From: Capra hircus
Taxonomy: Eukaryota > Chordata > Mammalia > Artiodactyla > Bovidae
Reading direction: 5' to 3'
NCBI RefSeq assembly: GCF_001704415.2
Contig: NC_030819.1
Span: forward strand, 86,215,272-86,279,271
Length of the DNA: 64,000 nt
Position 1 is the stretch's first letter; each line of letters opens with the position of its first letter. A model generated the notes under the pieces. It saw nothing but the letters and a program-made list of their open reading frames with translations. It ran no database searches and was not told the origin of the DNA. Of the stretch, positions 21,177-32,979 are shown piece by piece. The position numbers and the translations under genes are program-made.

Positions 21177-23799
21177 CTTGGTTATATTGCTGCGTTTGGG
21201 GTGGCCTTTTTATATTCTGATAATTTGTGGAGTTCTCTTTATTATGGTGCTTCCTCACTTTGGGTGGGGTTCTGTCAGTGGCTTGTCAAGGTTTCCTGGT
21301 TAGGGAGGCTTGTGTTGGAGTTTTGGTGGGTGGAGCTGGGTTTCTTCTCTCTGGAGTGCAGTGGAGTGACCCGTAATGGGTTATGAGACATTAAAGGTTT
21401 TGGGATAATTTTGAGCTGCCTGTATATTGAAGCTCAGGGGAGTGTTCCTGTGTTGCTGGAGAATTTGCGTGGTATATCTTGTTTTGGAACTTGTTGGCCC
21501 TTGGGTGGAGCTTGGTTTCGGTGTAGGTATGAAGGCATTTGATGAGCTCCTATTGCTTAATGTTCCCTGAATTCAAGAGTTCTCTAATGTTTTCGGGCTT
21601 TGGATTTAAGCTTCCTGCTTCTGGTTTTCAGTTTTATTTTTACAGTAGCCTCTAGACTTCTCCATCTATACAGCACCGATGATAAAACATCTAGGTTAAA
21701 GATGAAAAGTTTCTCCACATTGAGGGACACTCAGAGAGGCTCACTGAGTTACAAGGAGAAGAGAAGAGGGAGGGGGTAGTTAGAGGTAACTGGAATGAGA
21801 TGCAGTGAGATCAAGAGAGGAGAGAGCAAGCTAGTCAGTAGTCACTTCTTTATGTGCGCTCTATAGTCTGGACCACTCAGAGGTATTTACAGAGTTATAC
21901 GGGGAAGAGGAGAGGGAGGAAGTAGACAGAGGTGACCAGGAGGATAAAAGAGAGGAATGAGTAGGAGAGAGACAAATCCTGCCAGTAACCAGTTCCTTAG
22001 GTGTTCTCTACCGTCTGGAACACACAGAGATTCACAGAGTTGGATAGAGAAGAGATGGGGGAGAAAAGACACAGAGGCCACCTGGTGGAGAAAAAGGAGA
22101 GTCCAGAGGAGGAGAGAGTGGTCAAGCCAGTAATCTCGCTCTCAGGTAAACTTGGGTAGTGAAGTTTGGATTTTTAAATGTACAAAATTGACAACAAAAA
22201 CCTAAGAGCAAAGATTGAAAATCTAGACTAGAGGTTGGATTTTCAAAGATACAATATTAAAGAAAAGCAGAAGGAAAAAGGAAGAAAGAAAAAAAAAACT
22301 TATTAAAAAACAAACAAACAAAAGAAAAAAAAAAAAAAACACACACCAACAACCATCCAAAGAGTATATATGGTGTTTGCCTTAAAAAAAAAAATAATAG
22401 CAATAATAGGTTATAGAAATAAAAATTAGAGGAGAAATAGAAGACTTAACAATTAAAAAAAAAACTAGGAAAAAAAAGAAAAAAAAAACAAAAAAGCAAC
22501 AAGCGAAAAAAAAAAAAAAAAAGGAATGATTTTAAAAATATTAAAAATATACCTAGCCCTTCTCTGATGTTATGGGCCGTGTGGGCTCACTTCCAAGGTG
22601 GTTCCCTCTGTTTAACTTCTTCTGTTTGCTGGTTTTTTAGGCTCACTAGTTCAGTCACGCTGTGGGGAAGGGGGATGCTGCAAACAAACAGCACTGTCGT
22701 GTGCACACCGCATCTCAGCCCCACTTGACCTGTCCTTTCTCACGGCGCAAAAACCGCTCTGGCTCTACGATGCTCAGCCGGGAACCGTCTGGGGCCGGCC
22801 CTAGGCTGCGTGCACTTCCCCGGTCCAAGCCGCTCAGGTTCAGTGCTCAGGCAGCCCTCAGAGGCACAGATTCGGCTGGGACTGCACTTTGTGCACTTCC
22901 CAGGTCCGAGTAGCTCAGGAGTTTGGTGAGCACGCTCGCCGCGGCTTGTCACCTTTTCCGCCGCTGCCGCTCAGCTCTCTGGGTGGACCGCTGGCGCACC
23001 CCGTGAGGCAGACTGTGACTGTCCAGCACCCCCAGAAGTCTTAGCAAAGGAGCCTGCTTGCAGTTAGGTACGTAAAGTCTCTCCGGGTCTGCAATTGCCC
23101 CTTTCCAGTCCTTACGGCTCTGGCTGCCTGTCCCCGGCGGGGGATGGTCTGCAGCCGGCTTTTTCCGTTCCGTCCTTTGTTCTGTGCTCGGTCCTGGTGG
23201 TGTCTTATGTTCGAGTTTTTCGCGTGGTAGCTATCCCACAGTCTGGTTTGCTAGCCCAAGTTAGATCGTTCTGGTTGTGCGTGGGGCGTTCCTGCCAGAT
23301 TCTTACAAAGCTCTGCAGCCTGCGCCTCCCGCGCGTCCATGCCCTGCCCCCACTTCCCAATGGCGGATGCAGGCGTCTGTGCTGCTTTTCCGCTGGGGGA
23401 GTTACTGTTGGGCTTGTAATCTGTTGGTTTTAATTATTTATCTATTTTTCCTTCCTGTTATGTTGCCCTCTGTGTTTCCAAGGCTCACCACAGACTCAGC
23501 AGGGAGAGTGTTTCCTGGTGTTTGGAAACCTCTCTTCTTAAAATTCCCTTCCCGGGACGGGCTTCCCTTCCCGGGAAGGAGCTCCCTCCCCACCTCCTTT
23601 GTCTCCTTTTTCATCTTTTATATTTTTCCCTACCTGTTTTTGAAGACAATGGTCTGCTTTTCTGGTTGCCTGATGTCTTCTGCCAGCCTACAGAAGTTGT
23701 TTTGTGGAGTTTTCTCAGCATTGAAATGTTCTTTTGAGGAATTTGTGAGGGAGAAAGTGATCTTCCCGTCCTATTCCTCCGCCATCTTTCCCTGTCTCC
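21177..23799 (-). promoter_or_regulatory. L1 5' UTR with CpG-rich promoter end and YY1-type site
   Basis: A 2.6-kb leader upstream of ORF1. The distal part (about 22740-23350) is GC- and CpG-rich, unlike everything else in the region. Ten bases inside the 5' end is AAGATGGCGG (CCGCCATCTT on plus, 23779-23788), the YY1-type motif known to set the start of L1 transcription. The middle holds three monomers of about 145 bp (21710-22140), then an A-rich stretch on plus (22190-22530), which is poly(T) in the sense strand and so not a tail. The same order is present in the second L1 at 49145-51889. Confidence 0.85.
21710..22140 (-). repeat. Three tandem monomers of about 145 bp inside the L1 5' UTR
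   Basis: The landmark C(C/A)GTA(A/G)(T/C) recurs near 21835, 21980 and 22125. Each copy is preceded by a purine-rich GAGAGGAG block and a CACAGAG or TACAGAG block. Periods are about 145 bp. Confidence 0.75.
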
Positions 23800-23814
23800 T
23801 ATTCCCATATCTTT
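23800..23814. repeat. TSD of the near-full-length L1, 5' side
   Basis: Exact copy of 16056-16070. The interrupted BovB resumes here (CTTTAAGAATTTTCC). Confidence 0.95.
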
Positions 23815-25975
23815 AAGAATTTTCCATAGTTTTCTATGATTCACACAGTCAAAGGTTTTAGCATAGTCAATGAAGCAAAACAGATATTTTCTGAAATCTT
23901 CTTACCTTCTCCATGATTCAGCAAATGCTGGCAATTTGATCTCTGGCTCCTCTGCTTCTTCAAAACTCAGTTTGCACATCTGGAATTTCTTGGTTTGATG
24001 AAATCTTTCTTGAAGGATTTTTGAGTATTTCTTTGTTAGCATGTGAAATGAGTACAAGTGTACAGTATTTGGAACAGTTTTTTAGCATTGCCCTTTGAAA
24101 TTGAAATGAAAACTGGCCTTTTCCTGTCCCATGGTCACGAATAAGTTTTCCAATTTTGTGAAAAATTGAATGCAACACTTTAACAGCATCATATTTTAGG
24201 ATTTGGAATAGATCACGTGAGATTCTCTAACCTCCACTAGCTTTATTCATGGTAATGGTTCGTAAGGCCACTTGACTTCACACTCCAGGATGTCCAGCTT
24301 TAGATGAGTGACCACGCAATCATGGTTATCTGTGTCAGTAAGAGGTCTAGTGTATAGTTTTTCTGTGTATTCATGCCACTTTTTCTTAATCTCTTCTGCT
24401 TCTGTTAGGTCCTCGCTCATTTTGTCATGAAATATTCACTTGATGGCTCTAATTTTCTTCAAGAGATCTCTAGTCTTCCTCGTTCTATTTTTTTCCCTTC
24501 TATTACTTTGTGTTGTTCATTGAAGAACAACACAAACCCTCTTATCTCTCCTTCCTATTTTCTGGAACTATGCAATTGATTGAATATATATTTCCCTTTC
24601 TTCCTTGTCTTTTGCTACTCTTCTTTCCTCAACTATATGTAAAACCTTCTCAGACAACCACTTTTCCTTCTTGAATTCCCTTTTCTTTGGGATAATTTTT
24701 GTCACTGTCTCCTATACAGTGTTATGAACCTCCATCCATAATTCTTCAGACACTGTCTAACAGATATAATATCTTGAATCTATTTCTCACCTCCACTGTA
24801 TAACCATAAGGGATTTGAATTAGGTTGTACTTGAATGGTCAAATTGTTTTTCCTACATTCTTCAACTTAAACCTGAAATTTGCAATAAGGAACTTGTGAT
24901 CTAAGCCACAGTCAGCTCCAAGTCTTGTTTTTAATGTCTGTAGAGAGCTTCTCTTTATTTTTGTCTGCAAAGAACATAATCAATCTGATTTCAATATTGA
25001 TCATCTAGTGGTGTCCATGGATAGAGTCAACTCTTAGGTTGTTGTAAAAGGGTCTTTGCTGTGACCAGTTCATTCTCTTAGCCAAGCTCCATTGCTTTTG
25101 CCTTATTTCATTTTGTATTCCAAGCCAAACTTGCCTGTTATTCTGGTTATCTCTTGACTTCCTACTTTTGCTTTCTATCCCCTACAATGAAAAGGGCATC
25201 TTTTTTTCTGTGTAGTTCCATAAAATGTTATAGGTCTTATGGAACCTGTCAACAGCAGCTTCTTCAGCATCACTGTTTGGAGCATAGACTTGGATTATTG
25301 TGATTTTGTATGGCTGGCCATAGAAACAAAACTAGATCATTTGGCCTTCTTATATATTGCACCCAAGTGCTGAATTCTGGACTTTGTTGTTGACTGTGAT
25401 GGCTACTCCATTTCTTCTAAGGGATTCTTGAACACAACAGTAGATAATAATCATCCAAAATAAATTCATTCATTCTCATACATCTTAATCTACTGATTCC
25501 TAAGATGTTGATGTTCAAACTTGCAAATTTCCAACTTGCCTAGGTCCAATTGGCTTGATTCATGGACCTAATGTTCCAAGTTCCTATGCAACACTGTTCT
25601 TTACAGCACTGGACTTTTCTTTCATCACCAGACATTCAAGACTGAGTTTCCTTTCTGCTTTGGCTCAAGCACTTTGTTCTTTCTGGAGCTACCAGAAATT
25701 GTCCTCTCTTCTTCCCCTATAGTATAGTGGGTACATTCTGATTCTGGGGACTCATATTCTTATGTCATAACTTTTTGCCTTTTTGTGCTGTTAGTAAGGT
25801 TTTATGGCAGGAATAATGAAATGGGTTACCATTTACTCCTCCAATGGACCATGTATTATTGTCAGAACCCTTCTCTATGTCCTGTCCATCTTGGGTGGCC
25901 TTGTACACCATGGCTCATAGATTCATTGAGTTATTCAAGAGCCTTCACAACGACAAGGTTGTGATCCATAAAGTG

Positions 25976-26404
25976 CACTTTACATTAGGGAGCATTAATT
26001 TAGATGCCAGGTTTTGGAGTTAAAGTAAATAAAGCAGAGAAAAAGCTTCTTTAAAATATTTTTAGTGGAAATAACTCAGGAATGGCCTTTACATATATTG
26101 AGGAAACTATAAGACACTTTAAGGAAAAAAGTAGTATGATGAAATTTATGCCTAAGACTTCTCTGATTTCAGAGAGAAGAATGAGTTGAGAGATATAATC
26201 CCAAACCAACACCAGATATGAAAGATAGAACCATAATAAAATATATGTGTGAGATAATGAAAGCCTGACTTCATGCAATTCCCACTATAATGAGGAAGAG
26301 GAAGTCTAATATATATTTAGCTTTAGAATGCATTTAATTGACACTATGACTGAGTATATTTTAAGGGGGAGTAAATTGAGATAGTGGAATGTATTTGGAA
26401 TGTA
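25976..26404. other. AT-rich unassigned DNA
   Basis: About 430 bp beyond the BovB 5' UTR remnant. No gene or repeat recognised. Confidence 0.45.
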
Positions 26405-26985
26405 AAAAATGGAAAATGACAGGCTTTATTTTCCTGGGATCCAAAATAACAGTGGATGATAACTGCAACCATGAAATTATAAGACACTTGATCCTTGAAA
26501 GGAAATTATGATAAGCCTAGACAGTATATTAAAAAAGTAGAAACCTCATTTTGCCAACAAAGGCCCATATGGTCAAATCTATGATTTTTCCAGTAGTCAC
26601 AGATGTGAGAGTTGGATCATGAGAACTAAAGAACTGATGCTTTCAAACAGAGATTCTGGAAAAGACACACGAAAGTCTCTTAAACAGCAATGAGATCAAA
26701 ATTAACCCTGAGTTTTCATTGGAAGGACTGATGCTGAAATTCCAATATTTTGGTCACCTAATTGGAATAGCTGACTCATTGGAAAAGACCCTGATGCTGA
26801 TAAATATTGAAGGCAGGAGGAGAAGGGGAAGACAGAGGATGACATGGTTGGATGGCTTCATCAATTCAATGGACATGAGTTTGAGAAAACTTCAGGAGAT
26901 AGTGAAAAACAAGGAATCCTGGTGAACTGTAGTACATACGGTTACAAAGAGTTGGACACGACTGAGTAACTGAACTGCAGCAAAA
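26405..26985 (+). mobile_element. BovB 3' end, old and diverged
   Basis: Starts in the GGGATCCAAAATAACAG block (the coding region after YADD) and runs to AGAGTTGGACACGACTGAGTAACTGAACTG at 26950-26979. A 68-codon frame (26719-26925) covers the basic RRRRGRQRM region. 5'-truncated. Confidence 0.88.
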
Positions 26986-27029
26986 CTGAAATAAATATTT
27001 CTGGCTATTATGACTAGGGAAATTATGTG

Positions 27030-27391
27030 GCTGAGAAAATTGGAAAAGACTCTTGAGAGTCCCTTGGACTGCAAGGAGATTCAACCAGCCCATTCTGAAG
27101 GAGATCAACCATGGGATTTCTTTGGAAGGAATGACGCTAAAGCTGAAACTCCAGTACTTTGGCCACGTCATGCGAAGAGTTGACTCATTGGAAAAGACTT
27201 CGATACTGGGAGGGATTGGAGGCAGGAGGAGAAGGGGATGACAGAGGATGAGATGGCTGGATGGTATCACTGACTCGACGGACATGAGTTTGAGTGAACT
27301 CCAGGAGTTGTTGATGGACGAGAAGGCATGGCGTGCTGCGATTCATGGTGTCACAAAGAGTCAGACATGACTGAGCAACTGAACTGAACTG
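27030..27391 (+). mobile_element. BovB 3' end, short, 5'-truncated
   Basis: About 360 bp, from GACTCTTGAGAGTCCCTTGG to AGTCAGACATGACTGAGCAACTGAACTGAACTG. It is closer to the BovB consensus than its neighbour at 26405, which suggests a younger insertion, possibly beside the older tail. Confidence 0.9.
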
Positions 27392-27394
27392 TGT

Positions 27395-27885
27395 TAATGT
27401 ACTATGCATTTACCCCAGACTCTAATGGCTCAGAACCTACTTGACAAACCATTTTGTTATACTCAGACATTATTCCCCTAATCTATGTAAATGAAATTAT
27501 TTATATGGTAATCTGCCCTTCTACAAGATTCAGGTCAATCATTTAATGGCCCAGAATGACTCATCTGGTGCCAAGATTATCCCAAAATACATCTTACGGG
27601 TGAGGGGCCTGGTGCCATTCTGAGTTTTAAGACATTCCTTTCTTTCATTAATAGACTGCTAGTGACTATATAACATCCAGCTAAAAAATAGTGGGGGAGG
27701 TACTCTTTCTGCCCCCTTCTAATGCCTATGTCAGAAGCTTTATCTATCTCCTTTATTATTTAATAAAACTTTATTACACAAAAGCTCTGAGTGATCAAGC
27801 CTTGTCTCTGGCCCTAGATTGAATACTTTTCCTCTGGAGGGCAAGAATCCCTGCATTTTTCCGTGGTTCACCAACAACCTTTCAC
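27395..27885 (+). mobile_element. Solo LTR of an endogenous retrovirus (ruminant type)
   Basis: LTR landmarks in order: a TATA-like ACTATATAACATCC near 27665, the poly(A) signal AATAAA at 27762-27767, then the R/U5-like GCTCTGAGTGATCAAGCC, ending AACAACCTTTCA at 27884-27885. No gag, pol or env sequence lies on either side, so it is a solo LTR. The left boundary is approximate, and the flanking duplication was not resolved. Class not determined. Confidence 0.65.
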
Positions 27886-27899
27886 TATGGATGTATACC

Positions 27900-27984
27900 A
27901 AATACAGCTGTACTTCAATATGCATCGAGGTTCTGTTCCAGGAATCCCCACATGAAAATCTTAGGATATATAAGTTCCTCATAT
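27900..27984 (+). mobile_element. Tigger-like DNA transposon scrap
   Basis: CTGTACTTCAATATGCATCG followed by GTTCTGTTCCAGGAATCCCC and a block near 27960-27985 resembles the end of Tigger (pogo/Tc1-type) elements. About 85 bp with no terminal inverted repeat pair. Family assignment is tentative. Confidence 0.4.
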
Positions 27985-29078
27985 GAAACGGCATACAAAA
28001 TTCAACACTAACTCATGATTTAAAAATACCCAAAAATAGGCATAGAAGGAACATACTTTAGCATAATAAAGACCATGTATGAGAAATCCACAGCAAACAG
28101 TATTCTCAATGGTGAAAAACTTGAAACATTCTTTCTAACATCAAAAACAAAACAAGAGTGCCCCACTCTCACCACTATCATTTAATATAATTTTGCCTCA
28201 ACAATAATAGAAGAAAAAGAAATAAAAGGAATACAGATTGGAAAAGAAGTAAAACTCACAGTTTGCAGATGATATGATACTATACATATAAAACCCTAAA
28301 GATGCCACCAGAAAAATTACTTACCAGAGCTAATCAATAAATATAATAAAGTTGCAGGATATAAAATTAATACATACAATTATCTTTCATTCTTATACAT
28401 TGTTAGTAATGAAATATCAGAGATGAAAAAAATCAGAAAGAGAAATTAAGGAAACAATCCCATTCACCATTGCAACAACAACAAAAATGTATCTAAGAAT
28501 AAACTTACCACAAAAGACAAAAGACCTATATACAGAAAAGTATAGGACACTGATGAAATAAATCAAAGATGATAAAAACGGATGGAGACATATACCATGT
28601 TTTTGTACTGGAAGAAGCAGTATTGTGAAAATGATAATACTACTCAAAACAATCTACAGATTCAATGTAATCCCTATCAAACTACCAATGTGATATTTTT
28701 CACAGAACTAGAATTTTTTTAATAAATCACAATTTTCATGGAAGCACAAAATACACTTTAGTGCCAACACAATCTTGAGAAAGAAATATGGAACTGGAAG
28801 ATCAACCTTCCTGACTTCAGACTATACTGCAAAGCTACTGTCATCAACACAGTATAGTACTGGCAAAAATAAATAAATAAAAATAGAACAAGATAGAAAG
28901 CCCAGAGATGATATGGGCACCTTATCTTTGCCAAGGGAGACAAGAATGTACAATGGAAAAAGAAAACCTCATCAAAAAGTGGTTCTGGGAAAACTGGACA
29001 GCTACATGTGAAAGAATGAAAGTAGAACACTTCCTAATGTCATACACAAAAATAGGCACAGCATGGATTAAAGAGGTG
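27985..29078 (+). pseudogene. L1 ORF2 fragment, RT to connector, diverged
   Basis: Plus-strand ORF2 from the block encoding GI.GTYLNIIKA (28040) through the RT core. TTTGCAGATGATATGA, encoding FADDM, is at 28262-28277. The order continues to about 29078 (ATTAAAGAGG). No long frame remains. There is no ORF2 3' end, 3' UTR or tail. Both ends are truncated. Confidence 0.88.
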
Positions 29079-29297
29079 ATGATTCAAATAAGGCATGTGA
29101 ATATAACATATTTTCTTGGCAAAGTCTGTGTCTCTGCTTCAATATGTGGAAGTAGATCTGGAATAACATTCATTCACATGTCTGATAAATGATTTTGAAT
29201 ATCACTGGGGGACCTAGCTAGGACTAGGCAGAAGACCTGAACATGGCCTCTTATTATACCCTGATCTTTCCCACAACAGTTTGACTCTATTATAAGA

Positions 29298-29488
29298 GTG
29301 TTAGTAAATCAGTCATGCCTGACTCTGAGACCTCATGGACTGCTGCCTGCCAGGTTCCTCTGTCCATGGGATCTTTTAGGCAAGAATATGGGAATGGGTT
29401 GCCATTTCCTCCTCCAAGTTGGGGATCAAGCCCAGGTCTCCCACACTGCAGGTAGATTTTTTACTGTCTGAGGCACCAGGGAAGCTCA
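29298..29488 (-). mobile_element. Bov-tA SINE with 10-bp TSD
   Basis: Antisense Bov-tA from GTGTTAGTAAATCAGTCATG to the reversed head GAGGCACCAGGGAAGCTC. TATTATAAGA flanks it at 29288-29297 and 29489-29498. Confidence 0.94.
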
Positions 29489-29498
29489 TATTATAAGA

Positions 29499-29649
29499 AT
29501 AAGCCATCTGAAATAAAGAGAAAGGGAAAATGAGGATCTCAGGGTAGCAATGTTACTTTTTATCTAGCCTTGGATATTAAGCAGTATTTCTTTTACTTAC
29601 AAAAGTCCACCAAGATTTAAGATTAAATCCTACCATTTGGTGGTCAACA
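29499..29649. other. Unassigned AT-rich DNA
   Basis: Short AT-rich gap; nothing recognised. Confidence 0.4.
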
Positions 29650-31027
29650 TTACAATGCAAAAAACAAAATCATTTTGGATATGAAAAAGGAAATAAATGT
29701 GAGACCACATGTTAATGAAATTCAAAAGCAAGACAAAATTTTAAAACCAATGAGCATGAAACCTTGTTCTTTGAAAAATTTCAATAAAATGTATAATTCT
29801 CTACATAAATCTTCTAAGAAAAATAAGAAAACATTCTTAATATCAGGGAAAAAATGAGGGTACCTTTACAGACATTAACAGTTATTAACACAATAAAAAA
29901 GAAATACTTTGAAAAAATTAAAAACACATTATTTTGAAAACTTAGATAATAGAAACAATTCCTTGAAATAAAACAAACAAATAAGCAAACAAAAGCCTAC
30001 CAAAGTTAACTAATAAAGAAAGAGATATTATTAATGGCTGTGGTTAAATCCTTCCTAAGAAGCTAAGAACACCAAAATATTTTTACTAGAAATTCTTCCA
30101 AGTGTTTAAGGAAGACATGATAGCAAATTCACAAAATTTCCCCCAGGAAACAAAAAGAAAAACAAAAAGAATATATCTAAACTTGTTCTATGAAGGCAGA
30201 ATAAGCCTGCTACAAATACCAAAGGTACTATAGGTATTGTTAACCTAAAGACCTATATGTTTAATAAACATAAACATTCTTCACAAAACATTACAAAATT
30301 GAATCTAGCAACATGTATCAAGGAAACCACATAACAATGGAAAATAATGTCATTCCATGAATGCCACCATGGTTTACCATTAGAAAATCTGTCTAAGAAG
30401 TCATAATAAGAAAAGAATAACAAATAAAATCTATATGATCATCTAAAAATAAAAAAAGACAAAAATGCTTTTCAACAAATTCAACTGCCATGCAGGATAA
30501 ACAATCATCAAACTGGGAATAACATTGAATGTATATGTCCTTATAAAAATGCATCTACAGAAATCCAACTGCTCACATCATACAAAAGAATGAAAAACTG
30601 AATGATTTACCCAAGATAAAAAACAAACAAGATTGTCTTCTCCCACCACTTTGACAGAATGAGGTAATAAATGTCTTAGTTAGTAGAATAAGAGAAAAAT
30701 AGTAATAATAAAGACATAGACGTTTAAAAGCAAGAAGAAGACATATCTCTATCCTCAGATGACTTAGCTATCAACGGGGAAAATCTAAAGGAATCTTAAG
30801 AATGTTTTAAAAATTGCTGAAATAATAAATGAATTTAAGAAAGTTGCAAAATACTAGGTTAATACAAAAATTATATTTTTGAATATTATAAAACATTGGG
30901 AAGTGGAAGGTAAAAATACCATTTAAAATAGCTTCAGAAACCTGAAATATTGCTTAATAACTAATAATATATGCAAAATATGTATATTGAACACTGAAAA
31001 ACAATGATGAATTAAGTTAAAAATACT
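29650..31027 (+). pseudogene. Ancient L1 (L1M-type) ORF2, linker and RT region
   Basis: The order of blocks follows L1 ORF2: TTGTTCTTTGAAAAATTTCA (29763), the block near 30097-30120 (TTCTTCCAAGTGTTTAAGG), CTTGTTCTATGAAGGCAG (30182), TATATGATCATCTAAAA (30431), and the RT active-site region near 30750-30780, where the Asp-Asp codons are only loosely recognisable. It continues to a degraded TTGAACACTGAAAAACAATGATG (30987). All frames are destroyed. Divergence is much greater than in the L1 that follows it. Confidence 0.75.
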
Positions 31028-32818
31028 GCACTAATAGATGCAGAAATATACCGTGTTCATGGATTGGAAGAATCATTATAGTGAACATGAGTATACCACC
31101 CAAAGCAATCCATAGATTCAATGCAATCCCTATCAAGCTACCAACAGCATTTTTCACAGAGCTAGAACAAGTAATTTCACAATTTGAATGGAAATAGAAA
31201 AAATCTTGAATAGCCAAAGCAATCTTGAGAAAGAAGAATAGAACTGGAGAAATCAACCTGCATGACCTCAGGCTCTACTACAAAGCCACAGTCATCAAGA
31301 CAGTATGGTACTAGCACAAAGACAGAAATATAGATCAATGGAACGAAATAGAAAGCCCAGAGATAAATCCACACACCTATGGACACATTATCTTCGACAA
31401 AGAAGACAAGAATATGCAATGGAGTAAAGACAATCTCTTTAACAAGTGGTGCTGGGAAAACTGGTCAACCACTTTTAAAATAATGAAATTAGAACATTTT
31501 CTAACACCATACACAAAAATAAACTCAAAATGGATTAAAGATCTAAATGTAAGACCAGAAACTATAAAACTCCTAGAGGAGAATCTAGGCAAAACACTCT
31601 CCAACATAAATCACAGTAGGATCCTCTATGACACACTTCCCAGAATATTGAAAATAAAAGCAAAAATAAACAAGTGAAACCTAATTAAAATTAAATAAAA
31701 GCTTCTGCACAACAAAGAAAACTATAAGCAAGGTGAAAAAACAGCCTTCAGAATGGGAGAATATAATAGCAAATGAAGCAAATGACAAATCATTAATCTC
31801 AAAAATATACAAGCAACTCCTGCAGCTCAATTGCACAAAAATAAATGGCCCAATCAAAAAATGGGCCAAAGAACTAAGCAGACATTTATCCCAAGAAGAC
31901 ATACAGATGGCTAATAAACACATGAAAAGATGCTCAACATCACTCATTATCAGACAAATGCAAATTAAAACCACAATGAGGTACCATTTCACGCCAGTCA
32001 GAATGGCTGCGATCCAAAAGTTTACAAGCAATAAATGCTGGAGAGGGTGTAGAGAAAAGGGAACCCTCTTACACTGTTGGTGGGAATGCAAACTAGTACA
32101 GCCACTGTGGAGAACAGTGTGGAGATTCCTTAAAAAACTGAAAATAGAACTGCCATACGACTAGCATCCCATTGCTGGATATACACACCAAGGAAACCAG
32201 AGTTGAAAGACACACGTGTACCCCAATGTTCATCGCAGCACTGTTTATAACAACCAGGACATGGAAGCAACCTAGATGTCCATCAGCTGGTGAATGGATA
32301 ACAAATTGTGGTACATATACACAATGGATTATTACTCAGCCATTAAAAATAATACATACGAATCAGATCTAATGAGGTGGATGACTGGAGCCTGTTATAC
32401 AGAGTGAAGTAAGCCAGAAAGAAAAAAACACCAATATAGTATAATAACAAATACATGTGGAATTTAGAAAGATGTTAACGATAACCCTATATGCAAGATA
32501 GCAAAAGAGACACAGATGTTTAAAACAGTCTTTTGGACTCTGGTAGAGGGCGAGGGTGGGATGATTTGGGAGAATGGTATTGAAACATATATATTACTAT
32601 ATGTGAAACGAATCGCCAGTCCAGGTTTGATGCATGATACAGGGTGCTCGGGGCTGTTGCACTGGGATGACCCAGAGGGATGGGTTAAGGAGGGAGGTGG
32701 GAAGGGTGTTCAAGATGGGGAACACATGTACACCCGTGGTGGATTCATGTCAATGTATTGCAAAACCAATACAATATTGTAAAGTAATTAGCCTCCAAAT
32801 AAAATAAATAAATTTATA
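31028..32818 (+). mobile_element. Young 5'-truncated L1 with 11-bp TSD
   Basis: L1 from mid-ORF2 (GCACTAATAGATG) through the ORF2 C-terminus, including the Cys/His cluster near 32035-32090, then the 3' UTR and an A-rich tail with AATAAA motifs near 32798-32815. TTAAAAATACT flanks it at 31017-31027 and 32819-32829. Frames at 31414-31677 and 31733-32164 show that ORF2 is interrupted by stops and at least one frameshift near 31680-31730. It inserted into an older L1. Confidence 0.95.
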
Positions 32819-32979
32819 TTAAAAATACTTATGTCAATTACAGGGACATGATTTGCCATAATATCAGCATATATTCAAAGACTTGAGTCCCAAATTTCTG
32901 TGAAAGGTAGAATAAATGTAACGACAAACTGACAGGGATTACTCCTCCCATATTCTTGAAAAATATCAATAAAAAGTTC

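Larger units (their letters stand above)
16071..23799 (-). mobile_element. Near-full-length L1 LINE (ruminant L1)
   Basis: A 7.7-kb L1 in the order, read on minus: 5' UTR (23799-21177), ORF1 (21176-20250), ORF2 (20198-16391, broken), 3' UTR and poly(A) (reversed as T-rich at 16071-16110). It is flanked by the 15-bp TSD above and splits an older BovB, so insertion by target-primed reverse transcription is secure. The 3' UTR is of a different type from that of the L1 copies ending at 32818 and 63686, which share a terminal TGTAAAGTAA block followed by an A-rich tail. It is the best-preserved element in the window, but ORF2 carries at least three inactivating lesions. Confidence 0.97.
14897..25975 (-). 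mobile_element. Old near-full-length BovB, split by a SINE and a full-length L1
   Basis: Minus-strand BovB in two blocks. 14897-16070 is the 3' end through part of the RT. 23815-25975 is the rest of the RT, the linker, the endonuclease region and part of the 5' UTR (CATCACTGTTTGGAGCATAG near 25269 and the 5' UTR block ending near GACAAGGTTGTGATCC). About 3.2 kb of BovB remain once insertions are removed. The element is heavily mutated: no frame exceeds 90 codons, and the endonuclease Glu codon equivalent reads as another residue near 25500. It must predate the L1 that interrupts it. Confidence 0.9.

Noticed and set aside
21040..21258. 72-codon frame overlapping the ORF1 start as an extra L1 protein or longer ORF1
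   Set aside because: It is out of phase with ORF1. MKRQRN is the usual ORF1 start, and the second L1 copy does not keep this frame open.
22190..22530. Long A-rich stretch as an L1 poly(A) tail
   Set aside because: It lies inside the 5' UTR and is poly(T) in the element's sense strand; the true tail is at 16071-16110.
22662..23816. Overlapping frames in the GC-rich segment as a host exon or CpG-island promoter
   Set aside because: The segment is collinear with the L1 5' UTR and ends at the L1 5' boundary and TSD.
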